Notes: generated from the letters alone by a model not told the origin. A stretch of DNA of 64,000 nucleotides from Rubrivivax sp. (GCA_004210455.1 SEFA01000016.1:1-64000); one strand, 5' to 3'. Positions 52,697 to 62,289 are shown, numbered from the stretch's first letter. Program-made: numbers and translations.

Positions 52697-54718
52697 TTAC
52701 CAGATCCGGATGCGCTCGTCGCTGGACTTGAACATCTTGTCGCCCGGCTTGGTCTTGAAGGCCTCGTGGAAGCCGTCATGGTTGACGGCGGCACCGTTGG
52801 CGCGGAACTCCGGCGGCGAGTGCGGATCGATGGTCAGCAGCTGCAGCTTGCGCTCGTCGCGGGCCTTCTCGCGCCACGCCTGCGACCAGCCCATGAAGAA
52901 GCGCTGCTCGCCCGTGTAGCCGTCGATCACCGGCGCCGGCTTGCCGCCCAGCGAGCGCAGGTAGGCCTTGTACGCAATCTGCAGGCCGGACAGGTCGGCG
53001 ATGTTCTCGCCCAGCGTCAGCTTGCCGTTGAGGTGCTTGCCGGCGATGGGCTCGTAGCCCTCGTACTGGGCGACCAGCCGGTTGCCGATGGCGTCGAAGG
53101 CCTTGCGGTCGTCGTCGGTCCACCAGTTGCGCAGCTTGCCGTCACCGTCGAACTGGCTGCCCTGGTCGTCGAAGCCGTGGCTGATCTCATGCCCGATCAC
53201 CGCGCCGATGGCGCCGTAGTTCACCGCGTCGTCCGCCTTCGTGTTGTAGAAGGGCGGCTGCAGGATGGCGGCCGGGAAGACGATCTCGTTGAGCGTCGGG
53301 TTGTAGTACGCGTTGACGGTCTGCGGCGTCATCAGCCATTCACGGCGATCGACCGGCTTGCTCGCCTTGGCGGCCTGACGCTTCCACTCGAAGGTCGAGG
53401 CGCGCAGGTTGTTGCCCACCGGATCGCCAGCCCTGACTTCGAGCGCGCCGTAGTCGCGCCAGACGTCCGGGTAGCCGATCTTCACCATGTACTTGGACAG
53501 CTTGTCCTGCGCCTGCGCCTTGGTCGCCGGCGTCATCCAGCTCAGCTTGTCGATGGACTCCTTGTACGAGGCCAGCAGGTTGTTGACCAGCTGCACCATG
53601 CGCGCCTTGTCGGCGGCCGGGAAGTGGCGCTTGACGTAGACCTCGCCGACGGCCTCGCCCAGCGCGCCGTTGACGTTGCCCACGGCCTGCTGCCAGCGCG
53701 GCAGCTGGCTCTTCGCGCCGGTCAGCGCCGCGCCGTGGAAAGCGAAGTGCGCGTCGCGGTAGACCTGGGGCAGGGTCGAGGCGTTGGCGTCGAGCGTGCG
53801 GAAGGTGAGGTAGAGCTTGAGGTCGTCGAGCGAGGCTTCGCCCAGCAGCTTTGCGGCGCCGGTCAGGTAGCTGGGCTGCGAGGCCGAGAGCTTGTCCAGG
53901 CCCGGCAGCGAGGCGGCGGTGAAGAAGGCGTTCCAGTCGAAGCCCGGCGCCTTCTGCGCGAGCTCGGCCGGCGTCATCGGGTTGTAGGTCTTCTGCGGAT
54001 CGCGCAGCTCGACCTTGTCCCATTGCACCTGCGCCAGGCGCTCCTCGAGCGCCAGCACGCGCTGCGCGCTGCCCGCCGGATCGGCGATGCCGGCGGCCTT
54101 CGCCAGCGTCTGCAGATAGTCGACATAGGCGCCGCGGGCCTTGCCCAGGCGTTCGTCGTCCTTCTTCAGGTAGTAGTCGCGGTCCGGCAGGCCCAGTCCG
54201 CCCTGCCAGGTCTGCAGGCGGTTGATGGTGGGATCCTGGTAGTCGGCCTCGATGCCCAGCGGCACCGGCAGGTCGACGACGCCGGTCTGCGCGCCCAGCC
54301 AGGTGGCGAGCTGTTCGCGCGTCTGGATCGCGGCGATGCTGTCCAGCAGCGGCTTGATCGGCGCGAGGCCGGCCTTGTCGATCGCCGCGGTGTTCATGTA
54401 GGCGGCGTAGTAGTCGCCGATCTTCTGTTCGACGGTGCCGCCCTTGGCCTTCTTCTTCGAGAGGTCCTCGATGATGGCGCGCGCCCGCTTGTCGGAGAGG
54501 TCCGCGAGCAGGTGGAAGGCGCCGTAGGAGGACTTGTCGGCGGGGATCTCCGTGGTGGAGAGCCAGTGGCCGTTGGCGGCGCGGAAGAGGTCGTCCTGCG
54601 GGCGGACCGACTTGTCGTAGCCCTTGAGGTCGAGACCCGATTGCGGCGGCGCCGCCATCGCGAAGCTGCCCAGCTGCATCAGCAGGGCAAGGGTGGTGAG
54701 GCGGAGGGCAGTCTTCAT
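52697..54718 (-). CDS. M13 family zinc metallopeptidase (PepO/neprilysin-like)
   Basis: 673 residues with a signal peptide (MKTALRLTTLALLMQLGSFAMA). The zinc site is intact: GAVIGHEISHGFDDQGSQFD (H-E-x-x-H) and the third ligand Glu in TLGENIADLSGLQIAY. The N-terminal block KSVRPQDDLFRAANGHWL and the block NAYYNPTLNEIVFPAAILQPPF are characteristic. The C-terminal W ends in the usual C-x-x-W-like tail (DERIRIW). M13 enzymes cleave oligopeptides outside the cytoplasm. The start at 54718 has only a weak ribosome site. The gene is monocistronic by appearance, with a terminator after it. Confidence 0.95.
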   Translation of the reverse strand: MKTALRLTTLALLMQLGSFAMAAPPQSGLDLKGYDKSVRPQDDLFRAANGHWLSTTEIPADKSSYGAFHLLADLSDKRARAIIEDLSKKKAKGGTVEQKIGDYYAAYMNTAAIDKAGLAPIKPLLDSIAAIQTREQLATWLGAQTGVVDLPVPLGIEADYQDPTINRLQTWQGGLGLPDRDYYLKKDDERLGKARGAYVDYLQTLAKAAGIADPAGSAQRVLALEERLAQVQWDKVELRDPQKTYNPMTPAELAQKAPGFDWNAFFTAASLPGLDKLSASQPSYLTGAAKLLGEASLDDLKLYLTFRTLDANASTLPQVYRDAHFAFHGAALTGAKSQLPRWQQAVGNVNGALGEAVGEVYVKRHFPAADKARMVQLVNNLLASYKESIDKLSWMTPATKAQAQDKLSKYMVKIGYPDVWRDYGALEVRAGDPVGNNLRASTFEWKRQAAKASKPVDRREWLMTPQTVNAYYNPTLNEIVFPAAILQPPFYNTKADDAVNYGAIGAVIGHEISHGFDDQGSQFDGDGKLRNWWTDDDRKAFDAIGNRLVAQYEGYEPIAGKHLNGKLTLGENIADLSGLQIAYKAYLRSLGGKPAPVIDGYTGEQRFFMGWSQAWREKARDERKLQLLTIDPHSPPEFRANGAAVNHDGFHEAFKTKPGDKMFKSSDERIRIW

Positions 54719-54853
54719 CGCAAGCAGCTGTTGAGCGCGGGCCGGGCCCGACGAGACCGCCAGCCTATGCCAGAAGACAGGCCCATGACAAAAGGCATGA
54801 GCCCGCCTGTGGCGCCCGTCGCACCGGGACTTTCCAGCTTGCCGCAGAGCGGA

Positions 54854-55814
54854 TCAGGTGGCTGGGGAGCGCCCGCCGGCGCCGGCCAGCGCCCCGGCCT
54901 TTACCTTCGCTTTACCGGCGGAGGCGGGCGATCGGGTGCTCAAGGTGAGGGCCGCGATGACGAGCGCCGCTCCTGTCCATTCCTGCATCGCCGGGTGCTG
55001 GCCCAGCGCGACGCTCATCAGCAGCGCGGACACCGGCACACCGTTCAGGAACAGCGTGCCTCGCGACGCGCCGAGTTGCCGCACGCCGAAGTTGAAGGCC
55101 ACCACCGCCGCGACCGTGGGCACGGCCGCGATGTAGACGAGGTGCGGCACGACCGGCGTCACGTCGGACCAGGCAGGCGCGGCGATCCAGCCGCCGGCCG
55201 TCGCGACGAGCGCGAACGCCACCTGCCACGGCAGTGCCGCGAGGGCGGTGAGACCGGTGTATTCGAGCGGGCTGAGCTCCGGCACCTGGGCCGCGCCGCG
55301 CGTGTAGAGCACCCAGCCGACGGTGCCCAGCAGGGTCAGCGCGTCGCCCAGCAGCGTGCGGCGGACCGTCGGTGCGCCCCAGCACGCCGGAGACCAGGAC
55401 GACCCCGCTCAGCGCCAGCACCGCCGCGCCGGCCACGGCGATGCCCGGCCGCTGGCCGTCGAGCAGCCAGCGCAGGAGGATCGTCGTCATCGGCATCGTC
55501 GCCATCAGGACCGCGCCGTGCGAGGGCAGCGAGAGCTTCAAACCCTCCAGGACGAGGATGCCGAAGAAGCCGTAGCCCAGCACGCCCTGGCGCGTCAGCG
55601 TGCCGAAGTGCGCGCGGAGCTTGGCCCAGGGCCGTTCGCCGAAGATGACGACCAGCAGCATCATGCCGACGCCCGCGAGCAGGTAGCGCAGCGCCGTGAA
55701 CCAGATCGGGTCGAGGCGGCTCAGCACCGGCTTGCCGACGAGGAAGAGGCTGCCCCACGAGACGGCCGCGAACAGCATCGCGACGGTGGCGGCATAGGGA
55801 TTGGAGAGGCTCAT
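54854..55814 (-). pseudogene. DMT (EamA) transporter gene split by one frameshift
   Basis: From ATG 55814 the frame encodes SNPYAATVAMLFAAVSWGSLF to GVVLVSGVLG, the first half of an EamA exporter. The second half (RRTLLGDALTLLGTVGWVLYTRG...LFLNGVPVSALLMSVALGQ) continues in another frame to a stop at 54854. Removing one G from the GGGG run on the minus strand (CCCC at 55377-55380 on the plus strand) restores an unbroken reading frame of about 320 residues. Frameshift at a homopolymer is typical both of sequencing error and of real slippage. It faces the LysR gene at 55953, whose product probably regulates it. Nothing else is broken. Confidence 0.8.
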
Positions 55815-55952
55815 GGCGGCCTTCGCTTTCGCAGGACTTCGATGGAACGGCAGTCTGGGCGCGGCCGCGCGCACGGTCCATGCGCATCTTTGGAACAAGC
55901 GTTTTGAGAATCTGAACGCGGGTCCGACGCCGGCTTGTCAGAATCCGGCCCC

Positions 55953-56831
55953 ATGGAGCTGTACCAGCTGAAGAGTTTTCTGGCCGTCGTGGCCGAACGG
56001 AACCTGACCCGCGCCGCGGAGAAGGTGTTCACCTCCGTGCCCGCCGTCAGCGCGCAGATCAAGGCGCTGGAGGAGGAGTTGGGTGTCCAGCTGTTCGAGC
56101 GCAGCTCGCGCGGCATGACGCTGACGTCCGCCGGCGAGAAGCTGGCCGAGGAGGCCCGTCGCACGCTGGATGCCGCGCAGCGCCTGCGACAGGCGGCCGC
56201 GCAGATCCGCGGCGCGGTCCAGGGCGTGCTGCGCATGGGCACGGTCACCGACCCGATCTCGCTGCGGCTCGGGGACGTGATGGTGAAGCTGGCCGAACGC
56301 CATCCCGGCATCGCGCTTCAGCTGATGCAACGGTTGTCGCTGCACAGCGTGCAGGCGCTGCGCCGGGGCGACGTGGACTGCGCCTACGTGCTCAACGAAG
56401 GCGGCCCCATCGACGGCCTCGACGTGCGCAAGCTCAAGCGGATGGAACTGGTCATCGCGGTGCCTCGCCGCTTCACCGACCGCGAGTGGCCGGTGTCGCG
56501 CGACGCGCTGCTGTCGCTGCCTTGGATCGAGACGCCCGCGAACTGCGGCCTGCGTCCGGCCGCCGAGCGGCTGTTCCGCGGGGCCGGCCGCGAACCCGGC
56601 CAGGGACTGATGGCCGAGACCGAAGCCGCGGTGCGCGGCATGGTCGCCAGCGGGCTGGGCGCGGCCATCCTCCGCAAGGACCAGGCCGAGGAGGCGGAGC
56701 GCGCCGGCGAACTGCGCATCTGGCCGCATTGGCAGGATGAGACCTGGCTGTGCTGGCTGCAACGCGAAGGCGCCGACGACCCGGCGCTCGCCGCCGTGCG
56801 CGAGCTGGTGCTGGAGACCTGGGAGCACTGA
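55953..56831 (+). CDS. LysR-family regulator
   Basis: 292 residues from ATG 55953. Helix-turn-helix in MELYQLKSFLAVVAERNLTRAAEKVFTSVPAVSAQIKALEEELGVQLFERSSRGMTLT, then a substrate-binding domain (LRMGTVTDPISLRLGDVMVKLAERHPGIALQLMQRLS) ending near RIWPHWQDETWLCWLQREG. It diverges from the frameshifted DMT transporter (starts 139 bases apart), the usual arrangement for a LysR regulator of an exporter. The intergenic space likely contains its T-N11-A operator. Confidence 0.93.
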   Translation: MELYQLKSFLAVVAERNLTRAAEKVFTSVPAVSAQIKALEEELGVQLFERSSRGMTLTSAGEKLAEEARRTLDAAQRLRQAAAQIRGAVQGVLRMGTVTDPISLRLGDVMVKLAERHPGIALQLMQRLSLHSVQALRRGDVDCAYVLNEGGPIDGLDVRKLKRMELVIAVPRRFTDREWPVSRDALLSLPWIETPANCGLRPAAERLFRGAGREPGQGLMAETEAAVRGMVASGLGAAILRKDQAEEAERAGELRIWPHWQDETWLCWLQREGADDPALAAVRELVLETWEH

Positions 56832-56898
56832 CCTCCGGGCATTTCCCGACCGACCGGTCGGGCTGCGATACTCCGTCGATCACAACGGAGACGGCATC

Positions 56899-57699
56899 GT
56901 GGAGACCCTGCAGATATCGACCGACGCGCGTGGCGTGGCCCGCGTGACGATGAACCGGCCCGAGGTGTTCAACGCCTTCGATGAAGCCATGATCGCGGCC
57001 CTCGATGCCGCCTTCGAACGGCTCGGCCAGGACCCCGCCGTGCGCATCGTCGTGCTGGACGGCGCCGGCAAGGCCTTCAGCGCCGGGGCCGATCTCCAAT
57101 GGATGAAACGCGCGTCGGAGGCGACGCAGGCGTGGAACGTCGAGGACGCGCGCCGCTTCGCCGGCATGCTGGACCGCATCGCGCGCTGCCCGAAACCGAC
57201 GATCGCGAAGGTCCACGGCGTGGCGTTGGGCGGTGGCGTCGGGCTGACGCTGGCCTGCGACATCGCGGTCGCCGCCGCCGGGGCGCAGTTCGCGGTCAGC
57301 GAAGCCCGTTTCGGCATCCTGCCGTCGGTGATCGGTCCCTACGTGATCAATGCCGTCGGGCCGCGCGAGGCGCGTCGGCTCGCGTTGACGGCCAGCCGCA
57401 TCCCCGCTGCCGAGGCGCTGCGGATCGGCATGCTGCACGAGGTCGTCGAAAGCGACGCGGCGGGCGGCCTCGATGGCGCCGTCGAGCGCTGGATCGCGGA
57501 ACTGCTGATGAACGGCCCGCGGGCGCAGGCGGAGATCAAGACGCTGTTCGCGCAGCTCGAGGTTGGTCCCGTCAGCGATCAGGTCCGCGAACTGACCGCG
57601 CAGACCATCGCCCGGGTGCGCCTGGGCGCGGAGGCGAAGGAGGGCTTCGCGGCCTTCCTCGGCAAGCGGCCCGCGACCTGGGTGCCCCGTCCCGATTGA
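56899..57699 (+). CDS. Enoyl-CoA hydratase/isomerase family (methylglutaconyl-CoA hydratase-like)
   Basis: 266 residues from GTG 56899, with GGAG eight bases upstream. Crotonase-fold blocks: GKAFSAGADLQWMKR (oxyanion hole), VHGVALGGGVGLTLACDIAVAAAGAQFAVSEARFGILPSVIGPYVINAVG with the catalytic region, and AAEALRIGMLHEVV. The wording of the central block is closest to methylglutaconyl-CoA or isohexenylglutaconyl-CoA hydratases (LiuC/AtuE), but general enoyl-CoA hydratase is also possible. It begins 67 bases after the LysR gene, and 82 bases separate it from the 3-hydroxyacyl-CoA dehydrogenase gene, so these two are likely one acyl-CoA degradation unit. Confidence 0.88.
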   Translation: METLQISTDARGVARVTMNRPEVFNAFDEAMIAALDAAFERLGQDPAVRIVVLDGAGKAFSAGADLQWMKRASEATQAWNVEDARRFAGMLDRIARCPKPTIAKVHGVALGGGVGLTLACDIAVAAAGAQFAVSEARFGILPSVIGPYVINAVGPREARRLALTASRIPAAEALRIGMLHEVVESDAAGGLDGAVERWIAELLMNGPRAQAEIKTLFAQLEVGPVSDQVRELTAQTIARVRLGAEAKEGFAAFLGKRPATWVPRPD

Positions 57700-57781
57700 T
57701 CAGGGCCGGGAGCAGAACCGGACCGTGCGCCGCAACGTGCGCCGCAATGTGGACCGGAAGGCGAAGAACACGGAGACAGCA

Positions 57782-59356
57782 ATGACGGAATCGATTGGAT
57801 CGACGGGATCCTGGCGCGTCGGGACGGCACCGGCCGCGCAGGTGACGGTGGCGGTGATCGGGGCAGGCGTGATGGGCGCGGGCATCGCGCAGGTGGCGGC
57901 GCAGGCCGGCCATCCGGTCCGTCTGATGGACCTGCGCGAGGGCGCCGCGGCCGCGGCGATCGCGCAGATCGGCAAGGCGCTTGACGGCCTCGTGACCAAG
58001 GGCCGCATGGAGGCGGCGGAGCGGGAGGCGGTGATGGGCCGGCTCTCCCCGGCCGGCGCTACCGCCGACTTGAAAGAGGCGGCACTCGTGATCGAGGTGA
58101 TCGTCGAGAAGCTCGAACCCAAGCAGGCGCTGCTGCGTGAGCTCGACGCGCTGCTGCCGCCGGACGCGCTGATCGCGTCCAACACGTCGTCCATCAGCAT
58201 CACCGCGCTGGCCAACGGGATGACGACGCCGCGTCGCCTGGTCGGCATGCACTTCTTCAATCCGGTGCCGCTGATGAAGCTGGTGGAGGTGGTCTGGGGC
58301 GCGGAGACGGACCCGTCCGCCGCCGAGGCGATCGAACAGCTGTCGCGCCGCTGGGGCAAGACCCCGGTGCATGCGACGTCGACGCCGGGCTTCATCGTGA
58401 ACCGCATCGCTCGACCGTACTACGCCGAGACGCTGGCGCTGCTGCAGGAGCAGGCGGGCTCGCCCGCGCAACTGGACCGCGCACTGCGAAGTGCCGGCTT
58501 CCGCATGGGACCGTGCGAGCTGATGGACCTCATCGGACACGACACCAACTACCTGGTGACGCAGTCGGTGTTCGAGGCCAACTTCGGCGACAAGCGCTAT
58601 CAGCCGTCCCTGGTGCAGAAGGCCCTCGTGGACGGCGGACGCCTGGGGCGCAAGTCGGGCAAGGGCTTCTACGAGGGCGTGCCCGGTGCGACGCCGCCGA
58701 CGCCGCCGGTCGATGGCGATCCCGGCCCGGTCACACTGGCGGGGCAGGGCGCGTTGGTCGAGCGCCTCGGTGCCTGGATGACGACGCGCGGTGTTGCGTT
58801 CGAGCGCGACGCAGCGTCGGATTGGAACGGCGTCGCCGTCGAAGGTCTGCAGTTGCACTTCACGCGCGGGCGTTGCGCCGCGCAACTGGCGCATGAGCGC
58901 GTGCAGCCCGGTGTGGCGGTGATCGACTGGCCGCTGGCGCCGGATCGCATCGAGGGTCTGGCCATCGCCTTCGCTCCACGCGTCGATGTCGAATCTCGGA
59001 AGCAGGCCGAAGCGCTGTTCCGCCGTCTCGGCTGGGAGCCGCTGGTGCTGCGCGACGTACCGGGTCTTGCCGTCGCCCGCACGATCGCAATGCTGGTCAA
59101 CGAGGGCGCCGACGCGGTCTGGCAAGGTGTCTGCGATGAGGGTGGCGCCGACACGGCAATGACGCTCGGCGTCAACTACCCGGCCGGACCGTTCGAGTGG
59201 CTCGCACTGCTCGGCGCGACGACCGTCGTCGATACGCTCGACGGGCTCTTCGCCGCCTATCGCAGCGAGCGCTACCGCATCAGTCCGCTGTTGCAGCACC
59301 GCACCTGGGACCGACCGAGCGCGGCCAGCGAGAGCCGGGGGCCCCAGGCCTCATAA
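57782..59356 (+). CDS. paaH: 3-hydroxyacyl-CoA dehydrogenase with duplicated C-terminal domain (PaaH type)
   Basis: 524 residues from ATG 57782 (GGAG seven bases upstream). NAD-binding start VIGAGVMGAGIAQVAAQAGHPVRLMDL, conserved SNTSSISITALA, catalytic His region GMHFFNPVPLMKLVEVV and the C-terminal dehydrogenase domain PGFIVNRIARPYYAETLALLQE. A second copy of the C-terminal domain follows (PGLAVARTIAMLVNEGADAVWQG), giving the 500-residue form found in phenylacetate degradation (PaaH/PaaC) and in butyryl-CoA-type enzymes. It works on 3-hydroxyacyl-CoA after the neighbouring hydratase. The 3' end forms one arm of a strong inverted repeat. Confidence 0.9.
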   Translation: MTESIGSTGSWRVGTAPAAQVTVAVIGAGVMGAGIAQVAAQAGHPVRLMDLREGAAAAAIAQIGKALDGLVTKGRMEAAEREAVMGRLSPAGATADLKEAALVIEVIVEKLEPKQALLRELDALLPPDALIASNTSSISITALANGMTTPRRLVGMHFFNPVPLMKLVEVVWGAETDPSAAEAIEQLSRRWGKTPVHATSTPGFIVNRIARPYYAETLALLQEQAGSPAQLDRALRSAGFRMGPCELMDLIGHDTNYLVTQSVFEANFGDKRYQPSLVQKALVDGGRLGRKSGKGFYEGVPGATPPTPPVDGDPGPVTLAGQGALVERLGAWMTTRGVAFERDAASDWNGVAVEGLQLHFTRGRCAAQLAHERVQPGVAVIDWPLAPDRIEGLAIAFAPRVDVESRKQAEALFRRLGWEPLVLRDVPGLAVARTIAMLVNEGADAVWQGVCDEGGADTAMTLGVNYPAGPFEWLALLGATTVVDTLDGLFAAYRSERYRISPLLQHRTWDRPSAASESRGPQAS

Positions 59357-59386
59357 GTCCCAAAATCGGCCTGGGGCCCCCGGCTC
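59332..59386. repeat. 19-bp perfect inverted repeat at the 3' end of the dehydrogenase gene
   Basis: Arms 59332-59350 and 59368-59386 are perfectly complementary (19 pairs, nearly all GC) around a 17-base loop. The left arm lies inside the last codons of the dehydrogenase gene and the loop contains its TAA stop. No T-run follows, so it may act as an RNA-stabilising hairpin rather than a classic terminator; a true terminator lies 40 bases later. Confidence 0.85.
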
Positions 59387-59425
59387 CCGCCGGCCCGATG
59401 CACCGGGCTACGTGGGCCCATGAAA

Positions 59426-59447
59426 AAAGCGACCCGCGGGTCGCTTT
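59426..59447. terminator. Bidirectional terminator between convergent genes
   Basis: AAAGCGACCCG paired with CGGGTCGCTTT (11 bp, 59426-59447), with AAAAAA before it and TTTCTC after it. It lies between the end of the dehydrogenase gene (plus) and the end of the IclR gene (minus). Confidence 0.8.
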
Positions 59448-59479
59448 CTCGTTGGCGCTTCCGGACTCGTTCTGGAGCC

Positions 59480-60316
59480 TCAGAGCAGCATGCGGAGGTG
59501 GGCTTGCGCCTGCAGCAGCGGGGGCAGGCAGTGCTCGACCATCTGTTCCATGCTCATGCGCGTGGCATGGACGCTGATGGCCATCGCGGCGACGGTGTCG
59601 CCCTTGTAGTTCTTCAGCGGCACGGCGACCGAACGCAGACCTTGTTCCAGCTCCTGGTCGATCAGCGCGTAACCCTGGGCGCGGGCCCGGGCGATCTCGA
59701 TGCGCAGGCGCTCCGGATGCGTGATCGTGTGCGGGGTCAGCGCCGTCAGTTCCTGACGGGCGATGAAGGCGTCGACTTCCGCCTGCGGCTGCGCCGCCAG
59801 CAGCACGCGGCCATTGCCGGTGCAGTAGGCCGGCACGCGGGTGCCCGGTTGCAGCGTCGGGGACACCACGCGACCCGCGCTCGTCGCCGAGATGCAGATC
59901 ACGTCGTTGCCGTCCAGCACGCCAGCCGACGAAGCTTCCTTCATCGCGTACGCCAGCTTGTGCAGCTCGGGTTCGATGATGCGCGGCAGACGGGCGGAGT
60001 GCATGTAGCTCTGGCCCAGGCGCAGGACCTTCGGGGTCAGCGCGAACATCTTGCGGTCCTGCGAGACGAAGCCCAGGTGGGTCAGCGTCAGCAGGTAGCG
60101 GCGGGCGGCCGCGCGGGTCAGGCCGGTGCGGCCGGCAACTTCGCTGATGGTCAGTCTGGGGCGCTCCTGATCGAAGGCTTCGATCACGGCCAGACCCTTT
60201 TCCAGGCCGGCGACCAGATCGCGTTTCAGCGGACCGGTACGGACTTCAGCATCAGGGGCGGGGACGACCGCTTGGATCGCGGTCAGTTCATCATCAAAGG
60301 CTCGTGCAGCAGACAT
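59480..60316 (-). CDS. IclR-family regulator, PcaR/PobR type
   Basis: 278 residues from ATG 60316. The winged helix-turn-helix (RDLVAGLEKGLAVIEAFDQERPRLTISEVAGRTGLTRAAARRYLLTLTHLGFV) carries the wording of the PcaR/PcaU/PobR branch, which controls aromatic-acid catabolism. The effector domain includes LDGNDVICISATSAGRVVSPTLQPGTRVPAYCTGNGRVLLA. The start chosen has no ribosome site, while an upstream in-frame start at 60442 would add 42 unlikely residues. The thiolase gene (pcaF-type) lies upstream on the same strand, so the regulator likely controls it; beta-ketoadipate or a related acid is the probable effector. Confidence 0.9.
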   Translation of the reverse strand: MSAARAFDDELTAIQAVVPAPDAEVRTGPLKRDLVAGLEKGLAVIEAFDQERPRLTISEVAGRTGLTRAAARRYLLTLTHLGFVSQDRKMFALTPKVLRLGQSYMHSARLPRIIEPELHKLAYAMKEASSAGVLDGNDVICISATSAGRVVSPTLQPGTRVPAYCTGNGRVLLAAQPQAEVDAFIARQELTALTPHTITHPERLRIEIARARAQGYALIDQELEQGLRSVAVPLKNYKGDTVAAMAISVHATRMSMEQMVEHCLPPLLQAQAHLRMLL

Positions 60317-60889
60317 GGCGAAGAGGGAGGACGTGCGTTTGACGCCCAAATCTGCTGGGCGTAAGCAGGTGATGTCCAGAACTATAGGGACAACCCTGTG
60401 AAGAATCTTTGCCAGGGCAAATGTTTTATCCGCAAATCGCACGCATGTGCATCAAATTGGTGCATTTTCTGCGCAGAACGCCCCACCGCCTGGATCAGGC
60501 AGCGTGAACGGGCGTTCAGCGGGAAAAAGGTGCGCGAAACCGCGGTCGGTGGTCGCTAAGCAAGCGGTCAATAGTCAGACATCATGCTTGTCACCGCATA
60601 TCGCTACATATATGAGCGGTATGCGCCATCAAACGAAGTCAGTATCACATGCGATGTGCGATTGGCGCCTACGTGGTCCTACGTGCGCCCATGACTATTT
60701 CTCTGTCGCCCCCAACTTTTGGCTATAGGTCGCACGTCAGGGTGAAGCCCGGCCAGCGCACGCGCACTGCACCAAAATGAGGTCAGACAACCTGGGCGAT
60801 TGCTGGATTCCTCAACCCACTCGCGGCGAAGTGTCTTCGCCATGAACAAGGGACAAGATGTCGGGTTCGATCTTCGGTTTCCGGAGTGG
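60317..60889. other. 573-base intergenic region, relatively AT-rich, with one imperfect palindrome
   Basis: No credible gene is seen. The stretch from about 60400 to 60740 is more AT-rich than its surroundings. GCATATCGCT (60596-60605) and AGCGGTATGC (60615-60624) form a 10-bp inverted repeat with one mismatch and a 9-base spacer. Direct repeats of CCTACGTG lie near 60668-60685. The region must hold the IclR gene promoter on the minus strand and probably the site that links it to pcaF. Confidence 0.5.
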
Positions 60890-62089
60890 TCAAACGCGTT
60901 CGACGACGACCGCGATGCCTTGACCCACACCGATGCACATCGTGCACAGCGCGTAGCGGCTCTGTGTCCTGTGGAGCTGGTTGATCGCCGTGGTGACCAG
61001 CCGAGCGCCGCTGGCGCCGAGCGGGTGACCCAGCGCGATCGCCCCGCCATTAGGGTTCACGCGCGGATCGTCGTCCTGCAGTCCGAGATCGCGCAGCACC
61101 GCCAGACCCTGGGCGGCGAAGGCCTCGTTCAGTTCGATGACGTCCATCTGCTCCAGCGTGAGTCCGACCTGTGCGAGGACCTTGCGCGTCGCCGGCGCGG
61201 GACCGATGCCCATGATGCGCGGCGCGACGCCTGCCGTCGCCATGCCCAGCACCCGGGCGCGCGGGGTCAGGCCGTGCCGGGCGATCGCCGCTTCGCTCGC
61301 CATCAGCAAGGCACAACTGCCGTCGTTGACGCCGGAGGCATTGCCGGCGGTCACGCTGCCGTCCGGCCGGACCACGCCCTTGAGCCGGGCCAGCGCCTCC
61401 AGGCTGGTCTCGCGCGGGTGCTCGTCCTGGCAGACGACGACCGCGTCGCCCTTCTTCTGGGGAATGGTCACCGGGCAGAGCTCGGCGTCGAAGAAGCCGC
61501 TGCGCTGCGCGGCCAGCGCCTTGCTCTGCGACGCCAGCGCCATGCGGTCCTGGGCGTCGCGCTCGATGCCGAAATCGACGGCGACGTTCTCGGCGGTCTC
61601 CGGCATGGCGTCGACACCGTACTGCGCCTTCATCTTCGGGTTGATGAACCGCCAGCCGATGGTCGTGTCGTAGAGCGCGTTGGCGCGGGAGAAGGCCGAT
61701 TCCGCCTTGGGCATGACGAAGGGGGCGCGGCTCATGCTTTCCACGCCGCCGGCGATCATCAATTGCGCCTCGCCGGCGCGGATCGCCCGGGCGGCGCTGC
61801 CGACGGCGTCCATGCCGGAGCCGCAGAGCCGGTTCAGCGTCACCCCGGGCACGGCGATCGGCAGGCCGGCCAGCAGGGCGGCCATGCGCGCGACATTGCG
61901 GTTGTCCTCGCCGGCTTGATTGGCGCAGCCGTAGATCACGTCGTCGAGGGCTTCCCAGTCGAGCGACGGGTGGCGCGCCATCAGAGCCTGGATGGGCACC
62001 GCCCCCAGATCGTCCGCGCGGACCGACGACAGGGCGCCGCCGTATCGCCCGAAAGGGGTGCGCTGCGCATCGCAGATGAAGGCGTGCAT
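60890..62089 (-). CDS. pcaF: 3-oxoadipyl-CoA thiolase / acetyl-CoA acyltransferase
   Basis: 399 residues. Thiolase hallmarks: nucleophilic Cys in VTLNRLCGSGMDA, His in NGGAIALGHPLGASGAR and second Cys in ALCTMCIGVGQGI. The block ALYDTTIGWRFINPKMKAQYGVDAMPETAENVA is the signature of the 3-oxoadipyl-CoA branch (PcaF/PaaJ), which splits 3-oxoadipyl-CoA into succinyl-CoA and acetyl-CoA. ATG 62089 has AGGAG seven bases upstream. An IclR/PcaR-type regulator gene lies downstream, and the hydratase and dehydrogenase genes 1.5 kb away would fit phenylacetate or related aromatic breakdown. Confidence 0.92.
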   Translation of the reverse strand: MHAFICDAQRTPFGRYGGALSSVRADDLGAVPIQALMARHPSLDWEALDDVIYGCANQAGEDNRNVARMAALLAGLPIAVPGVTLNRLCGSGMDAVGSAARAIRAGEAQLMIAGGVESMSRAPFVMPKAESAFSRANALYDTTIGWRFINPKMKAQYGVDAMPETAENVAVDFGIERDAQDRMALASQSKALAAQRSGFFDAELCPVTIPQKKGDAVVVCQDEHPRETSLEALARLKGVVRPDGSVTAGNASGVNDGSCALLMASEAAIARHGLTPRARVLGMATAGVAPRIMGIGPAPATRKVLAQVGLTLEQMDVIELNEAFAAQGLAVLRDLGLQDDDPRVNPNGGAIALGHPLGASGARLVTTAINQLHRTQSRYALCTMCIGVGQGIAVVVERV

Positions 62090-62289
62090 GAAAAGTCTCC
62101 TGTATCTTTATGAGAATGCGAGGTTCGGGGGATCATAGGGTGACGCTGGAAAAACCTGTGACAAGTTGCACGGTCCCCTCGGGATCATGCGCAACGCCGT
62201 ACGGTTGACGCGCTTTTGATTTAAGTTGCGCCCCTCCGCAGCCGAAGCTGCTGACGAGGGCGCCCGATCCGGGACGCGGAACTACAAGA

